Assembly: GCA_024224995.1 (NCBI GenBank)
Contig: JAAENB010001046.1
Coordinates: 1 to 10,667, forward strand
Length of the DNA stretch: 10,667 bases
Reading direction: 5' to 3'
Origin: a bacterium
GTDB taxonomy: Bacteria > Spirochaetota > UBA4802 > UBA5550
Both the position numbers and the translations under genes were made by a program. The notes under the pieces were generated by a model. It had not been told where the DNA came from. It did not search any database and was given only the letters and a program-made list of their open reading frames with translations. This document shows positions 1 through 7,229 of the stretch, piece by piece; the first letter of the stretch is position 1; each line of letters begins with the position of its first letter.

Positions 1-26
1 ATACCCACAGTTTCTTCCGTATTTTT

Positions 27-41
27 CCCCGTTCGACGGGG
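27..41. repeat. short perfect hairpin CCCCGT-TCG-ACGGGG
   Basis: Six-base perfect stem (27-32 with 36-41) around a three-base loop. The T-run at 22-26 lies before the stem on the plus strand and becomes an A-run after the stem on the minus strand, so it does not have terminator layout in either direction. Confidence 0.5.
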
Positions 42-80
42 TCCGCACTCTTAAGAAACTCTTTTTTAATAGGGCCTGTT

Positions 81-131
81 TCCGGGAAGAGAGACGTTGC
101 GTGCAACGTCTTTACGGGTTGGTTTCCCGGA
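81..131. repeat. palindrome AGACGTTGC-GT-GCAACGTCT inside an outer inverted repeat
   Basis: The inner nine-base arms (92-100 and 103-111) are perfect with a two-base spacer. An outer pair TCCGGGAA (81-88) and TTCCCGGA (124-131) encloses them, so the whole 51 bp can fold as an interrupted stem. Nearly the same inner palindrome occurs at 9320-9340, which marks it as a dispersed repeat. No protein-coding role. Confidence 0.7.
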
Positions 132-143
132 GATTTGTCCCGG

Positions 144-168
144 GTCAACACCACCACCAGTCAACACC
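144..168. repeat. 9-bp direct repeat GTCAACACC, 16-bp period
   Basis: GTCAACACC occurs at 144-152 and 160-168, separated by ACCACCA. It may be a small tandem duplication or a paired binding site; nothing distinguishes the two options. Confidence 0.4.
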
Positions 169-193
169 CCAGCGATTCTGGCCCATGTCAATA

Positions 194-210
194 ATGCCCC
201 AGCGGGGCAT
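194..210. repeat. hairpin ATGCCCC-AGC-GGGGCAT
   Basis: Perfect seven-base stem around a three-base loop, ten bases before another perfect hairpin (221-241). The close pairing suggests both belong to one composite intergenic repeat. No T-run follows on either strand. Confidence 0.6.
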
Positions 211-220
211 CGTCATGTAG

Positions 221-241
221 CCCGGGGTTTTTAACCCCGGG
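221..241. repeat. hairpin CCCGGGGTT-TTT-AACCCCGGG
   Basis: Perfect nine-base stem, very GC-rich, with a TTT loop. It sits in the 3' region of the DUF58 operon on the minus strand and could protect the mRNA 3' end, but it lacks the downstream T-run of an intrinsic terminator. More likely part of a dispersed palindromic repeat. Confidence 0.6.
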
Positions 242-313
242 AGCAGAAAAGGCTCCGGTCAATATTTCCCGGCCATCCGGTCCCTGAGCGGAGCCGAAGA
301 CCCGGGGCTGGCT

Positions 314-1630
314 TCACAAGCGGTTCTTCGACTTAAGTTCCAGGTACTTGTTGATCAGCTTCGCAGTCAACTGCTGCGGCAGCACATCGAGCACATTAAC
401 CTTATTGAGCTTAAGTTTGGAAATGGCATTATTCCGGTTAAGAAACATCTCCCGCGCGGCAGCAGCGGTATAAGCGTCATCCACGGAAAGGGCCTCAGCA
501 TTGGCATGGTTTGAAAGGATAATATCTCTCAGGAGAATAAAGAGCACCAGGTGCTTCCGGGAAAGCTGCGTAATGCCGGTTTTAAAAACAGAGTAGTTAA
601 TGTCGTCGATCATGTCCGTGAGGAAAACAATGAGAGAACGGCGTTTGACTTTTTTATGGAGATAGCGGAAAATATAGCTGTAATTTGACTCAACGTATTC
701 GGGCTGAAGGCCCGTAATGAAACGGGTAATCTTGTTGAGGCTGGCCTTGCCTTTAACGTCATAGAGCTCGCCAATAATCCTGTCGGAAAAAGCAATAACA
801 CTAATAGTATCGCCCGCTTTAAATGCAATGTGCGAGAGGATGAGCAGGGAATTAACCGCGTGATCCAGGGTGTTGAGCCCGTTCTGTTCGGCAGTCATAA
901 GGCGGCCGCAGTCAACGGCAAGGGTAATATGATTATTGCTTTCCATCTGGAAGACTTTGGTTAAGGGCTTGTTAAGCCTGGTAGATGCTTTCCAGTCAAT
1001 GTGGCGGGAATCATCATCGCTCTGGTAATCTCTCAGGGATTCAAGATCCGTACCCATGCCTTTCCACCGGTTTTTGTTAACCCCCAGTTCGTAGGTCCGG
1101 TCTTTTCGCGTCAGTTTTAGAAAATGGTTAAGGCTTTTAATGTCGGGATAAACATCAATGGCAGCGTCGATTTTTTCTTTTCGCGAAAGATGGAACAGGC
1201 GGAACCGTGAATTGATCCTGAAGAAGAGATGTTCAAGAACAAAGGCGCCTCTGCGGGTAGGGCGGATCGTATAGGTGATGACCCGTTCAACACCGGGTTC
1301 AATAGTATATGAAGCGAGTTTTGTTTTATTTTCAAAAGAGTCGGGAAAACTCAAGGTGCATAAAAAAGATTGCGACAGGCGGGACGGGTTATACACCTTA
1401 ACGGAAAAATAATTAGTCCGCCCAATGGAAAACAGCCTTGATTGATCCGGAGTGATCTTCAGGGGATGAAGCGACCGGGAGAATAAAAAATCGAAAATGA
1501 CCGCGCACAGAACGAGCAGGTCAATGGCAATGGCGATATTTAAAAACTCCGGGGAGAACATACCCGCGATCATCACTCCAAGGGGGATAATAAGGACCAG
1601 GAGCAATCTTCCTTGAGGAATTGGGATCAT
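314..1630 (-). CDS. DUF58 family protein with von Willebrand A-like domain
   Basis: A 438-residue membrane-anchored protein, last gene of the operon. Residues about 8-50 form two hydrophobic segments, followed by a beta-rich region (about 55-165) and the DUF58 signature at 187-216: R-W-K-G-M-G, S-L-R-D-Y, then R-H-I-D-W-K-A-S-T-R. A vWA-like fold follows (about 235-375). It begins L-A-V-D-C-G-R-L-M, so the canonical DxSxS metal site is replaced by D-C-G-R; a second acidic segment T-D-M-I-D-D is at 338-343. The degenerate site argues against standard MIDAS metal binding, though this variant may be normal for a DUF58 subclade. DUF58 proteins are the usual partners of MoxR ATPases. The ATG overlaps the MoxR stop by four bases (ATGA), and GAGG sits about eight bases upstream, so translation is probably coupled. 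Family call is firm; molecular function is unknown. Confidence 0.93.
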   Translation of the reverse strand: MIPIPQGRLLLVLIIPLGVMIAGMFSPEFLNIAIAIDLLVLCAVIFDFLFSRSLHPLKITPDQSRLFSIGRTNYFSVKVYNPSRLSQSFLCTLSFPDSFENKTKLASYTIEPGVERVITYTIRPTRRGAFVLEHLFFRINSRFRLFHLSRKEKIDAAIDVYPDIKSLNHFLKLTRKDRTYELGVNKNRWKGMGTDLESLRDYQSDDDSRHIDWKASTRLNKPLTKVFQMESNNHITLAVDCGRLMTAEQNGLNTLDHAVNSLLILSHIAFKAGDTISVIAFSDRIIGELYDVKGKASLNKITRFITGLQPEYVESNYSYIFRYLHKKVKRRSLIVFLTDMIDDINYSVFKTGITQLSRKHLVLFILLRDIILSNHANAEALSVDDAYTAAAAREMFLNRNNAISKLKLNKVNVLDVLPQQLTAKLINKYLELKSKNRL

Positions 1631-2592
1631 CTGGGTACCTCAATTTCTTCAATAATACGCTTCAGGTAATCATCAGGAGTAACGCCTTCAATTTCAGCTT
1701 CCGATTCCAGGATAATCCGGTGCCGCAGAATGGGCGGAACCAGGTCTTTCACATCATCGGGAATAACAAAATCCCGTTCACTGAGGATCGCTTTAACCCG
1801 CGAAGCCTGGAGCAGGGCAACACTGCCCCGGGGAGAGCTGCCAATTTCAATGCCGGGAAAATTTCTCGTGGAAGAAACAATGTTCGTGATATATTCAATA
1901 ATCTGGTCGTCTACTTTAACCGTTTGCACGGAGGTCATAATGGATTCAATATCTTTCGCGCCGATAATTTTATTAAGGCCCGCAGTTTGGGGATCTTCAG
2001 CAGTAAACCCGTCACGATAGGCAGCGAGAATTCCCCGTTCTTCTTCCAGGGGAGGATACTCGATATTGATTTTCATAAGGAAGCGGTCTATTTGAGCTTC
2101 GGGAAGCGGGTAGGTCCCTTCCATTTCAATGGGATTCTGCGTAGCCAGGCAAATGAAAAATTTCCCCAGGGGATAATTTTTCCCGTCAATGGTCACGGTC
2201 CGTTCCTGCATGGCCTGGAGCAGGGCGGATTGCGTTTTTGCCGGAGCCCGGTTAATTTCATCGGCCAGGAGAAGATTGGTAAAGACCGGGCCTTTTTTAA
2301 CCTGGAATTTTTTAATATCCGCGTTATAGACAGTGGTACCAATGATGTCCGAGGGCATAAGGTCCGGAGTAAACTGGATGCGTTTAAACTCACCGCCGAT
2401 AATATACGTAAGCGCGTTGGCAAGCAGCGTTTTCCCAAGACCGGGAACACCTTCAATAAGAACATGCCCACCGGCAAACAGGGCGATAATGACCTGGTCA
2501 ATAATATCATCCTGACCCAGTAACACTTTGGATAGTTCATCTCTTATTTTTTCATAAATTTGAAACACTTTTTTTACAGAAATGGTTGCCAT
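1627..2592 (-). CDS. MoxR family AAA+ ATPase
   Basis: A 321-residue cytosolic AAA+ ATPase, typical MoxR length. Walker A is G-V-P-G-L-G-K-T (48-55), Walker B L-L-L-A-D-E (107-112), sensor 1 A-T-Q-N-P (150-154), a conserved A-Q-I-D-R-F segment (166-171) that probably carries the arginine finger, and sensor 2 G-S-S-P-R-G-S (251-257) at the start of the C-terminal lid. All catalytic elements are intact, so it should hydrolyse ATP and form a ring oligomer. MoxR proteins are thought to act as chaperones that remodel or activate partners together with vWA proteins; the next gene encodes such a partner (DUF58). The start is well supported: AAAGGAG lies about seven bases before the ATG and overlaps the previous gene's stop. 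A 300-codon open frame on the opposite strand is a shadow. Confidence 0.97.
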   Translation of the reverse strand: MATISVKKVFQIYEKIRDELSKVLLGQDDIIDQVIIALFAGGHVLIEGVPGLGKTLLANALTYIIGGEFKRIQFTPDLMPSDIIGTTVYNADIKKFQVKKGPVFTNLLLADEINRAPAKTQSALLQAMQERTVTIDGKNYPLGKFFICLATQNPIEMEGTYPLPEAQIDRFLMKINIEYPPLEEERGILAAYRDGFTAEDPQTAGLNKIIGAKDIESIMTSVQTVKVDDQIIEYITNIVSSTRNFPGIEIGSSPRGSVALLQASRVKAILSERDFVIPDDVKDLVPPILRHRIILESEAEIEGVTPDDYLKRIIEEIEVPR

Positions 2593-2604
2593 TGGGTAAC
2601 TCCT

Positions 2605-3843
2605 TTAACGCAATTTCATTTTTTCAAGAATGGTGCGACGTTTTTTTTCTTTTTGCAATATCTGGACACCGGAAGTTGTGTCTTCCAGGTTAACCAGTTT
2701 TCGTAACAGGGCTTTATTCATGCCGGTCCTTCTGTGAATAGATTCCACCAGTGTTTGCAGCGGAACTTTCCTGGTAAGGCCAAGCTGTTTTTTTACTTTA
2801 TAGATAAAATAAGACCGGTTAATTTTTTCGATAATCGGCATGGATTGGGATTTCCGGTAGAGCAGCCCCACTGCCGTAATATGCTCCGTTAAGGAACGGC
2901 GGGCATTGGGCCGGTAATGGACCGGGGTGCCGAAGCGGGTCCCTTTCCACCAGACGAACAGAACGCAGAGCAGCATAATCTGCAGGGTAATGTAGAGCAT
3001 TTTACTTTTGAACAAAATAACCAGGGGAGAAGAGACGGAATAGCTAAATAGATTTCTCTGGACAATATAAATAGTATTTTCAAAATACGGTTTTAACAGG
3101 TTGTTAACCAGCACAGCCGCCTGCTCGTTTTTCATGTGCTCGTTCGCGAAAAGAGCGCTGTCCGAGAGGATAAAGATGCTGCCGCTGCCATAGGGCTTCC
3201 GGTAGAGCAGGGTCCCATTACTGGTGGAAAGCAGTTTCGTTACCTGGTACGGGTTTCGGGGAAGGGCTATATATTTCCCCGAAAGCATGGGGAGGCTTTT
3301 AACGTCTTGTGAAATAGCGGAATCGATCCTGATCTGTTTATACGATCCTTCTTTAATGGGCTTGCCCGAAAGGGGGTCGGTTTCCGTGTCAACGCCCAGG
3401 ATAAACAGGGTGCCGCCGGACTCGGCCCATTTGAGCAAGGTCTCCTTGTATGGTTTTTTTTCAATTTTCGGCTTGCTTTTTTCAAAATCGAAATCGTCCG
3501 GGATAAGCTCTTCTTTAGAAGAGTTCTTTTTTGCAGCTTCTTTTTTTTCAGTCTTTTCAGTCTTTTCTGTCTTTGTATCATTTTTTTCTTCGGCCGCTTC
3601 TTCGGAGTAATCGAAAAAGAAAACAATATTTTCCGTTCCGGGTAATTCTTTTTTATTGTATTTTCTTACGGTGTAATCGAGATTGCGAAAGAGTTTGTAA
3701 AAGAAGTCATAGCGGTGATATTGCTCTGAAAAGAAACCGTCATCGCTTTCAGGAGATTGCGTAATAGAGCCGGCTAATATATAAAAGGCGATAAACAGTA
3801 TCCCCATGATTCCCAGTATTATTTTAGTGTCGATCTTTTTCAT
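2605..3843 (-). CDS. DUF4350-like membrane protein
   Basis: A 412-residue protein. It has a membrane anchor at 8-24, a predicted extracytoplasmic region, a second membrane segment at about 282-299, and a basic C-terminal domain of about 110 residues. The first domain resembles DUF4350: F-R-N-L-D-Y-T-V near 52-59, A-E-S-G-G-T-L-F-I near 140-148, and G-S-G-S-I-F-I-L-S-D (219-228). The second membrane segment is followed by R-F-G-T-P (303-307), R-R-S-L-T-E-H (315-321) and L-L-Y-R-K-S, a pattern usual in this family. A Lys/Glu/Thr-rich linker (about 82-112) is inserted in the first domain. I chose ATG 3843, with AGAGA about seven bases upstream and a ten-base gap after the previous stop. A TTG at 3885 would add 14 residues and overlap the upstream gene. 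Function is unknown; position next to MoxR suggests a membrane component of that system. Confidence 0.85.
   Translation of the reverse strand: MKKIDTKIILGIMGILFIAFYILAGSITQSPESDDGFFSEQYHRYDFFYKLFRNLDYTVRKYNKKELPGTENIVFFFDYSEEAAEEKNDTKTEKTEKTEKKEAAKKNSSKEELIPDDFDFEKSKPKIEKKPYKETLLKWAESGGTLFILGVDTETDPLSGKPIKEGSYKQIRIDSAISQDVKSLPMLSGKYIALPRNPYQVTKLLSTSNGTLLYRKPYGSGSIFILSDSALFANEHMKNEQAAVLVNNLLKPYFENTIYIVQRNLFSYSVSSPLVILFKSKMLYITLQIMLLCVLFVWWKGTRFGTPVHYRPNARRSLTEHITAVGLLYRKSQSMPIIEKINRSYFIYKVKKQLGLTRKVPLQTLVESIHRRTGMNKALLRKLVNLEDTTSGVQILQKEKKRRTILEKMKLR
3544..3570 (-). repeat. 9-bp tandem repeat encoding Thr-Glu-Lys x3
   Basis: Three in-frame copies of ACN-GAA-AAG encode T-E-K at residues 92-100 of the DUF4350-like protein, inside a charged linker. 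Such a repeat can gain or lose units without a frameshift, so linker length may vary between strains. Confidence 0.7.
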
Positions 3844-3853
3844 AATGGTATCT

Positions 3854-4525
3854 CTATTCAAGAAATCCTTGCTTGAAATTTTCAAGAGCGCTCGCGCATT
3901 CTTCTTTCGCGATAGTCTGTTCGCTGAACGCCGCTATTTCCGCGAACCGGGAAATGAGACAAAAGGGGGCGAACAGTTGTTCTTTTTTCCGCAGCTTTCT
4001 TTTGAGATCATTATTCGTATATTCCGTTGTGCGGCTGATTATTACCTTTTCCTGGAGATAGGAAACAGAGGCCATATGGAGCAGTAACACCGCTTCATTA
4101 CAAGCGCCCTGTTCCGCAGATTTCACCGCTTCATTATATAGTTTTTCAAAAGGGAGTAATTCCCGTTTCCGCTGAGCAGCGTTTTCGTCTTCTCCTGTTT
4201 CTTTGCCCAGGGGAATAGAGTCGTTTACATAGGGACGTAATTTTCTTACCAGGAAGAAAATAAGAATTGCCAGGCCTGTGATGAGCGCTATGATCAGGGG
4301 AGTTCTTATCATTCTCATGAAGTCAATGATCCCGGATAAGTCGAAATTCCAGTCAAAGGAGCTGTCTTCCGTCTTCTTGACGTTCTTTTTCGGAGTGAGC
4401 AGCTTGCCCAGTTCCCGTTTAACGTCATCGGAAGTGGGCAGCTCTGTTTCGGCAGCAGCGAAGGCGGCGCCAAAAAGAAGAGAACCCAGAACCAGGAGAG
4501 CTGTAATTTTTACCCGTACTCTCAT
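3854..4525 (-). CDS. DUF4129-like membrane protein with signal peptide
   Basis: A 223-residue protein with an N-terminal signal peptide (basic start, hydrophobic 7-20, A-F-A-A-A near 21-25). A short exported region follows, then one transmembrane helix at about 73-94 and a cytoplasmic C-terminal domain (about 120-222). That domain has the DUF4129 look: F-E-K-L-Y-N-E-A, then A-C-N-E-A-V-L-L-L-H-M-A (141-152), R-T-T-E-Y-T (165-170), and a final helix with F-A-E-I-A-A-F-S-E-Q. DUF4129 proteins commonly sit in MoxR/DUF58 operons; their role is not established. The ATG shares one base with the SpoIIM-like stop (TAATG), with GGAG about ten bases upstream, which indicates coupled translation. Divergent enough that the family call is moderate. 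Confidence 0.8.
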   Translation of the reverse strand: MRVRVKITALLVLGSLLFGAAFAAAETELPTSDDVKRELGKLLTPKKNVKKTEDSSFDWNFDLSGIIDFMRMIRTPLIIALITGLAILIFFLVRKLRPYVNDSIPLGKETGEDENAAQRKRELLPFEKLYNEAVKSAEQGACNEAVLLLHMASVSYLQEKVIISRTTEYTNNDLKRKLRKKEQLFAPFCLISRFAEIAAFSEQTIAKEECASALENFKQGFLE

Positions 4526-5535
4526 TAGCTGCTGCTCCAGTCCGAAACTGTTTGAGAAGCTCTGCGAGACGCCATAAAGGGGTAAATGAAAAAATAAGAT
4601 AGCACAAACAGGAGAGAGAGCCCGGCCACGCCAAGCTTAATAACATAGGGTACCGCGCTGGGGGAAAGAAACCCTTCTATAAAAGCTGCGTTAAAAATAA
4701 GGATAGCCCCGGCCAGGACCAGGGTAAAGATCCTGCCCCGCTGCAGGTCGAGCCAGTCCTGGCGGTAATATTTATCGGTATTAATAAATGAATATCCCAG
4801 GAGAAGTCCGGCAGCCCCTGCCAGGACCAGGCCGAATAATTCAAATACCGAGTGAGCCGTAACAAAGATTAAGAGATTTTTACCGTAACCGTTATTCATA
4901 ATATGGGCAAAAATAGTACCCAGGGTAATACCGTTATAGAGCAGGAAGAATATGGTACCAATTCCAAGAAGGACACCGGCCGCGAAGCTGGCAAAGGCGA
5001 TTGAAACATTGTTGTTGATATAAAACCCCACCATAAGGCTTTTTTCCGAAGCCTGCCTCCCGGCAACCTCTTCTTTGTAGGAATCGACCATCTGGTCCAG
5101 AAGATCCTGGGAGATTATCATACCGGCAGCATCGGGATTTGTCCGGATAATGGCAAAGGTCAGGAGATAGGATCCGAAGAAGAGAATGCCGGCCAGGAGA
5201 ACAAACCTGCCGTTGCGGATAATGGTCCCGGGCAAAACCCTGGTGAAAAAGTTTTTTATGGCAGCCCCCCGGATTGGCGGGAAACTGTACAGATGTTTGT
5301 GCGCCTGGCCCACCAGGTCATTCAAATAATGGATTACGTCAGGAGAGAGGTTCAGGGTCTTTGCTTCAGCCAGGTCCGCGCACACAATACGGTAGAACCG
5401 GGGAAATTCCCGCACTTCATCTTCCGTAAAGGACCGGACCTTGCCGTAATGGATCTTCAAAAGAAGCGAACGAAGCCGTTCCCATTGTTCTTTTTTGGAA
5501 TCCACGAATTTTTCACTTATCGTTTTAACTTCCAT
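4525..5535 (-). CDS. SpoIIM-like (stage II sporulation protein M family) membrane protein
   Basis: A 336-residue polytopic membrane protein. Residues 1-100 are a soluble helical domain (with Y-L-N-D-L-V-G-Q-A-H near 70-79). The membrane part (about 108-320) carries the family hallmarks: Y-I-N-N-N-V-S-I-A-F (172-181), L-L-Y-N-G-I-T-L-G (198-206), and H-S-V-F-E-L-F-G-L-V-L-A-G-A-A-G-L-L-L-G (228-247), corresponding to the conserved H-x3-E-L and A-G motif. SpoIIM is named from Bacillus engulfment, but this family is widespread in non-spore-formers, often beside RDD, DUF4129 and MoxR/DUF58 genes, so a sporulation role is not implied. The start overlaps the RDD gene by 11 bp, with AAGGA just upstream. 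Confidence 0.93.
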   Translation of the reverse strand: MEVKTISEKFVDSKKEQWERLRSLLLKIHYGKVRSFTEDEVREFPRFYRIVCADLAEAKTLNLSPDVIHYLNDLVGQAHKHLYSFPPIRGAAIKNFFTRVLPGTIIRNGRFVLLAGILFFGSYLLTFAIIRTNPDAAGMIISQDLLDQMVDSYKEEVAGRQASEKSLMVGFYINNNVSIAFASFAAGVLLGIGTIFFLLYNGITLGTIFAHIMNNGYGKNLLIFVTAHSVFELFGLVLAGAAGLLLGYSFINTDKYYRQDWLDLQRGRIFTLVLAGAILIFNAAFIEGFLSPSAVPYVIKLGVAGLSLLFVLSYFFIYPFMASRRASQTVSDWSSS

Positions 5536-6277
5536 GTTCCTTATACACCTGTTCCAGGTATTGTACCGGGTTATTTATTGGCTCGTTCGATTGTAATCGT
5601 TCCTGTACCTCTTTCGCCAGTTTAAGCGCGATCTCCTGCTCTTTTTCCTTTGACAGGGATTTTTTTTCATTAAGAAAACGCCGCAGAATGTACAGTTCAT
5701 GCTCGTTCAGCTTTGCCTGGATCGTTATCCGTTTGCCTCTTTCTTCCTGGGAAAAGGTCACTGAGAAATTGGGTTCTTTGAGATTAAAATTGATCTCGTT
5801 TACCACAATAGTGTTTCCCGCAATATCGCCAAGCCGCCTGCTCCGTTTATCAATAAGCGCGATAATGCCGCCCATAATGGGAATGCCGGGAAACCCGTCA
5901 ACGGCCCGGAGAAGGTTTCTTACCACTATGGTCTCAAAGTCGAGATGCTCACCGCTGGCTTTAATGACCCGTATTTTCATGGCCCGTTTACCCGGGGTCT
6001 GTCCTTCCATAATGACTTCAAAGAAAACAAAATAAAACCATCGAAGAATGAAGTTTATGATTAAATAAAAGGCAATCGCCAGGTGGCCCGAAGAGCTAAG
6101 TCCCGAAAAAGTGCTGCCAATGGTGATGACAACTATAATGACCCCCAGCAGTATGGTAATTCCCATCTGGATGAGGAGGTCCAGGAAATACCCGATCATG
6201 CGAATGCCCAGCTCCGCAATGGTATAACTGAACCGGATCTTTTCCGGGGTTTCTATGAGTATATCTTTTTCTTTCAC
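5525..6277 (-). CDS. RDD family membrane protein
   Basis: First gene of the six-gene operon, 250 residues. The N-terminus (I-E-T-P-E-K-I-R-F-S-Y) leads into the RDD domain: R26 and D33 in the first helix (R-M-I-G-Y-F-L-D-L-L), further hydrophobic segments at about 38-58 and 68-90, G-Q-T-P-G-K-R (92-98), R-N-L-L-R-A-V-D (120-127), and D-K-R-S-R-R-L-G-D-I-A-G (143-154). A soluble, charged C-terminal tail of about 90 residues follows, longer than a minimal RDD protein. RDD proteins are of largely unknown function; some have been linked to ion transport. The start is GTG at 6277: no Shine-Dalgarno is evident, and an in-frame stop about 15 bases upstream rules out a longer form. The domain begins too soon after it for a much later start. 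Confidence 0.92.
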   Translation of the reverse strand: MKEKDILIETPEKIRFSYTIAELGIRMIGYFLDLLIQMGITILLGVIIVVITIGSTFSGLSSSGHLAIAFYLIINFILRWFYFVFFEVIMEGQTPGKRAMKIRVIKASGEHLDFETIVVRNLLRAVDGFPGIPIMGGIIALIDKRSRRLGDIAGNTIVVNEINFNLKEPNFSVTFSQEERGKRITIQAKLNEHELYILRRFLNEKKSLSKEKEQEIALKLAKEVQERLQSNEPINNPVQYLEQVYKEHGS

Positions 6278-6286
6278 GGTTGTTCT

Positions 6287-6314
6287 AAGGTATCAAATTT
6301 TGAATAATTGTAAA
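6287..6314 (-). promoter_or_regulatory. candidate promoter of the RDD-SpoIIM-MoxR-DUF58 operon
   Basis: On the minus strand, TTTACA (6309-6314), a 16-bp spacer and TACCTT (6287-6292) preceded by TGA, which gives an extended -10. It lies just before the RDD start and downstream of a strong terminator, as an operon promoter should. A second, weaker pair with the same upstream box is TTTACA (6377-6382) with TATCGT (6355-6360). Confidence 0.5.
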
Positions 6315-6374
6315 GAATTTTAATTGGTTTCCGGTGATTTATTCAGTACGCACTACGATAATAAAATCGCTTAC

Positions 6375-6430
6375 ATTGTAAAGAATTTAAATAAAAAAAA
6401 GTGGGGACAAATTTGTCCCTGTTTATTCTT
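6375..6430. repeat. 56-bp conserved block, copy A (gene end, terminator, -35 box)
   Basis: Aligns without gaps to 8086-8141 with three differences, all transitions. It spans the last Glu codon and stop of paralog 3, the terminator and the following C-T-T-T-A-C-A-A-T box. Confidence 0.85.
6393..6419 (-). terminator. intrinsic terminator after paralog 3
   Basis: On the minus strand the stop codon at 6423 is followed within a few bases by the palindrome GGGACAAATTTGTCCC (6404-6419), then CAC and eight T residues (6400-6393). The stem can be read as GGGACA/TGTCCC with an AATT loop. Classic stem plus T-run; it separates the paralog unit from the RDD operon. The reverse strand has only a weak T-rich stretch beyond the stem. 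Confidence 0.85.
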
Positions 6431-7229
6431 TCGCGGCCAGGGAGAAATGATCCGCGAGATATTCGATATTAAAGCCTTCTTTTTCGATTTTCATATTAAG
6501 GTAAAAGACTATAGAGACGCAGGTAAAAATTGGAGAAAGAATCGCGTACGCGATAAGCGGAAAGACGTCCCATACCAATTGATCTTCTATCATGCCCGCT
6601 ATACCTATTATAAAAGAGAATGGTATGATCAAGAGCAGGTAAAACCCCAGACAGGTGAAGAAAACAAATACAAAGAGCCAGAACGCTTTCCACCTTCGTC
6701 TCCGCGTGAGGGTGAGGCTCCTCAGTAATGATTTGAAAATTCCTTTTCTTTCAATGACCAGAACGTTGAAAGAAACACAGAAGCAAATAAAGAGAAACAG
6801 GGAAGGGGTTATAAAAAGAATAAAATTATCTTCCGTAAAAACGGTCATAAATCCGGCTGCCGGTACGGCTGAAAGTCCAAGCGATATTACAAAGGCCAGT
6901 CCAAAAAGCGGGAGTATCAAGGACGGTACTGTGCCGGTATAGTATGGAGCCGAAGGATCGGTATTTAAATATTTGTTGATTAATACATGTATAATTATAC
7001 CTGAAGCGAATCCTCCGCTCAGTATTACCAGGAATATAAAAGGTATATAAAAATTATTTTCTGTTATAAAAGGAGTCGTCATGAGGACCGGTTTGAAATA
7101 TAAGTATAGAGTGCCCGGCATATTGGCAATGATGCCGACTAAAAAAAGGAACGGAAGATTAACAAAGTACATGTTTATGCCCCGTCCAATCGTTCCCCAT
7201 AAGGAGTATTCTTTCAGTTCAAATTTCAT
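6423..7229 (-). CDS. polytopic membrane protein, paralog 3 of 3 (GPDPase_memb/UPF0259-like)
   Basis: A 268-residue membrane protein with about six hydrophobic segments (roughly 24-45, 60-82, 103-128, 136-157, 184-212, 222-245). Shared with its two upstream neighbours: start M-K-F-E-L-K-E-Y-S, A-S-G-I-I-I-H (75-81), V-I-E-R-K-G (158-163) running into R-S-L-T-L-T-R-R-R-R-W-K-A-F (170-183), and the C-terminal E-K-E-G-F-N-I-E-Y-L-A-D (249-260). This layout resembles the membrane domain of glycerophosphodiester phosphodiesterases and related UPF0259-type proteins; no phosphodiesterase catalytic domain is present, so enzyme activity is not implied. It differs from its sisters by about ten extra residues near 131-141 and by ending A-A-K-E without their Pro/Glu tail. 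ATG directly follows the stop of paralog 2 (TAAATG), with GGAG six bases upstream. Confidence 0.85.
   Translation of the reverse strand: MKFELKEYSLWGTIGRGINMYFVNLPFLFLVGIIANMPGTLYLYFKPVLMTTPFITENNFYIPFIFLVILSGGFASGIIIHVLINKYLNTDPSAPYYTGTVPSLILPLFGLAFVISLGLSAVPAAGFMTVFTEDNFILFITPSLFLFICFCVSFNVLVIERKGIFKSLLRSLTLTRRRRWKAFWLFVFVFFTCLGFYLLLIIPFSFIIGIAGMIEDQLVWDVFPLIAYAILSPIFTCVSIVFYLNMKIEKEGFNIEYLADHFSLAAKE

Larger units (their letters stand above)
1..313. other. gene-free intergenic region rich in palindromes
   Basis: No open frame here looks like a protein gene. The region follows the stop of the DUF58 gene and holds a run of GC-rich palindromes at 27-41, 92-111, 194-210 and 221-241, plus a 9-bp direct repeat. 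A weaker 7-bp pairing joins GGCTCCG (251-257) with CGGAGCC (289-295). None of the hairpins is followed by a T-run on the minus strand, so I see no classical intrinsic terminator for the operon that ends at 314. Several words recur in the other large intergenic region (8944-9474), which suggests dispersed intergenic repeats rather than decayed genes. Confidence 0.75.

Noticed and set aside
27..41. Hairpin as a transcription terminator
   Set aside because: The T-run precedes the stem on the plus strand and reads as A on the minus strand after the stem, so neither direction has stem then T-run.
1621..2523. Long plus-strand open frame (300 codons) opposite the MoxR gene
   Set aside because: The minus strand encodes a complete MoxR ATPase with all catalytic motifs and a strong ribosome binding site. 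The plus frame shows no recognisable domain and arises from codon bias on the other strand.
3544..3570. CRISPR or satellite interpretation of the 9-bp repeat
   Set aside because: Repeats are contiguous, in frame and without spacers; they encode a charged linker.
3844..3885. TTG start giving a 426-residue DUF4350-like protein
   Set aside because: ATG 3843 has a purine-rich site at proper distance and starts with a typical basic-hydrophobic anchor. The TTG form would overlap the upstream gene and add no domain.
6324..6728. Plus-strand open frame covering the terminator and the end of paralog 3
   Set aside because: It reads through a terminator palindrome and antisense to a well-supported membrane protein gene, with no domain or conserved motif.
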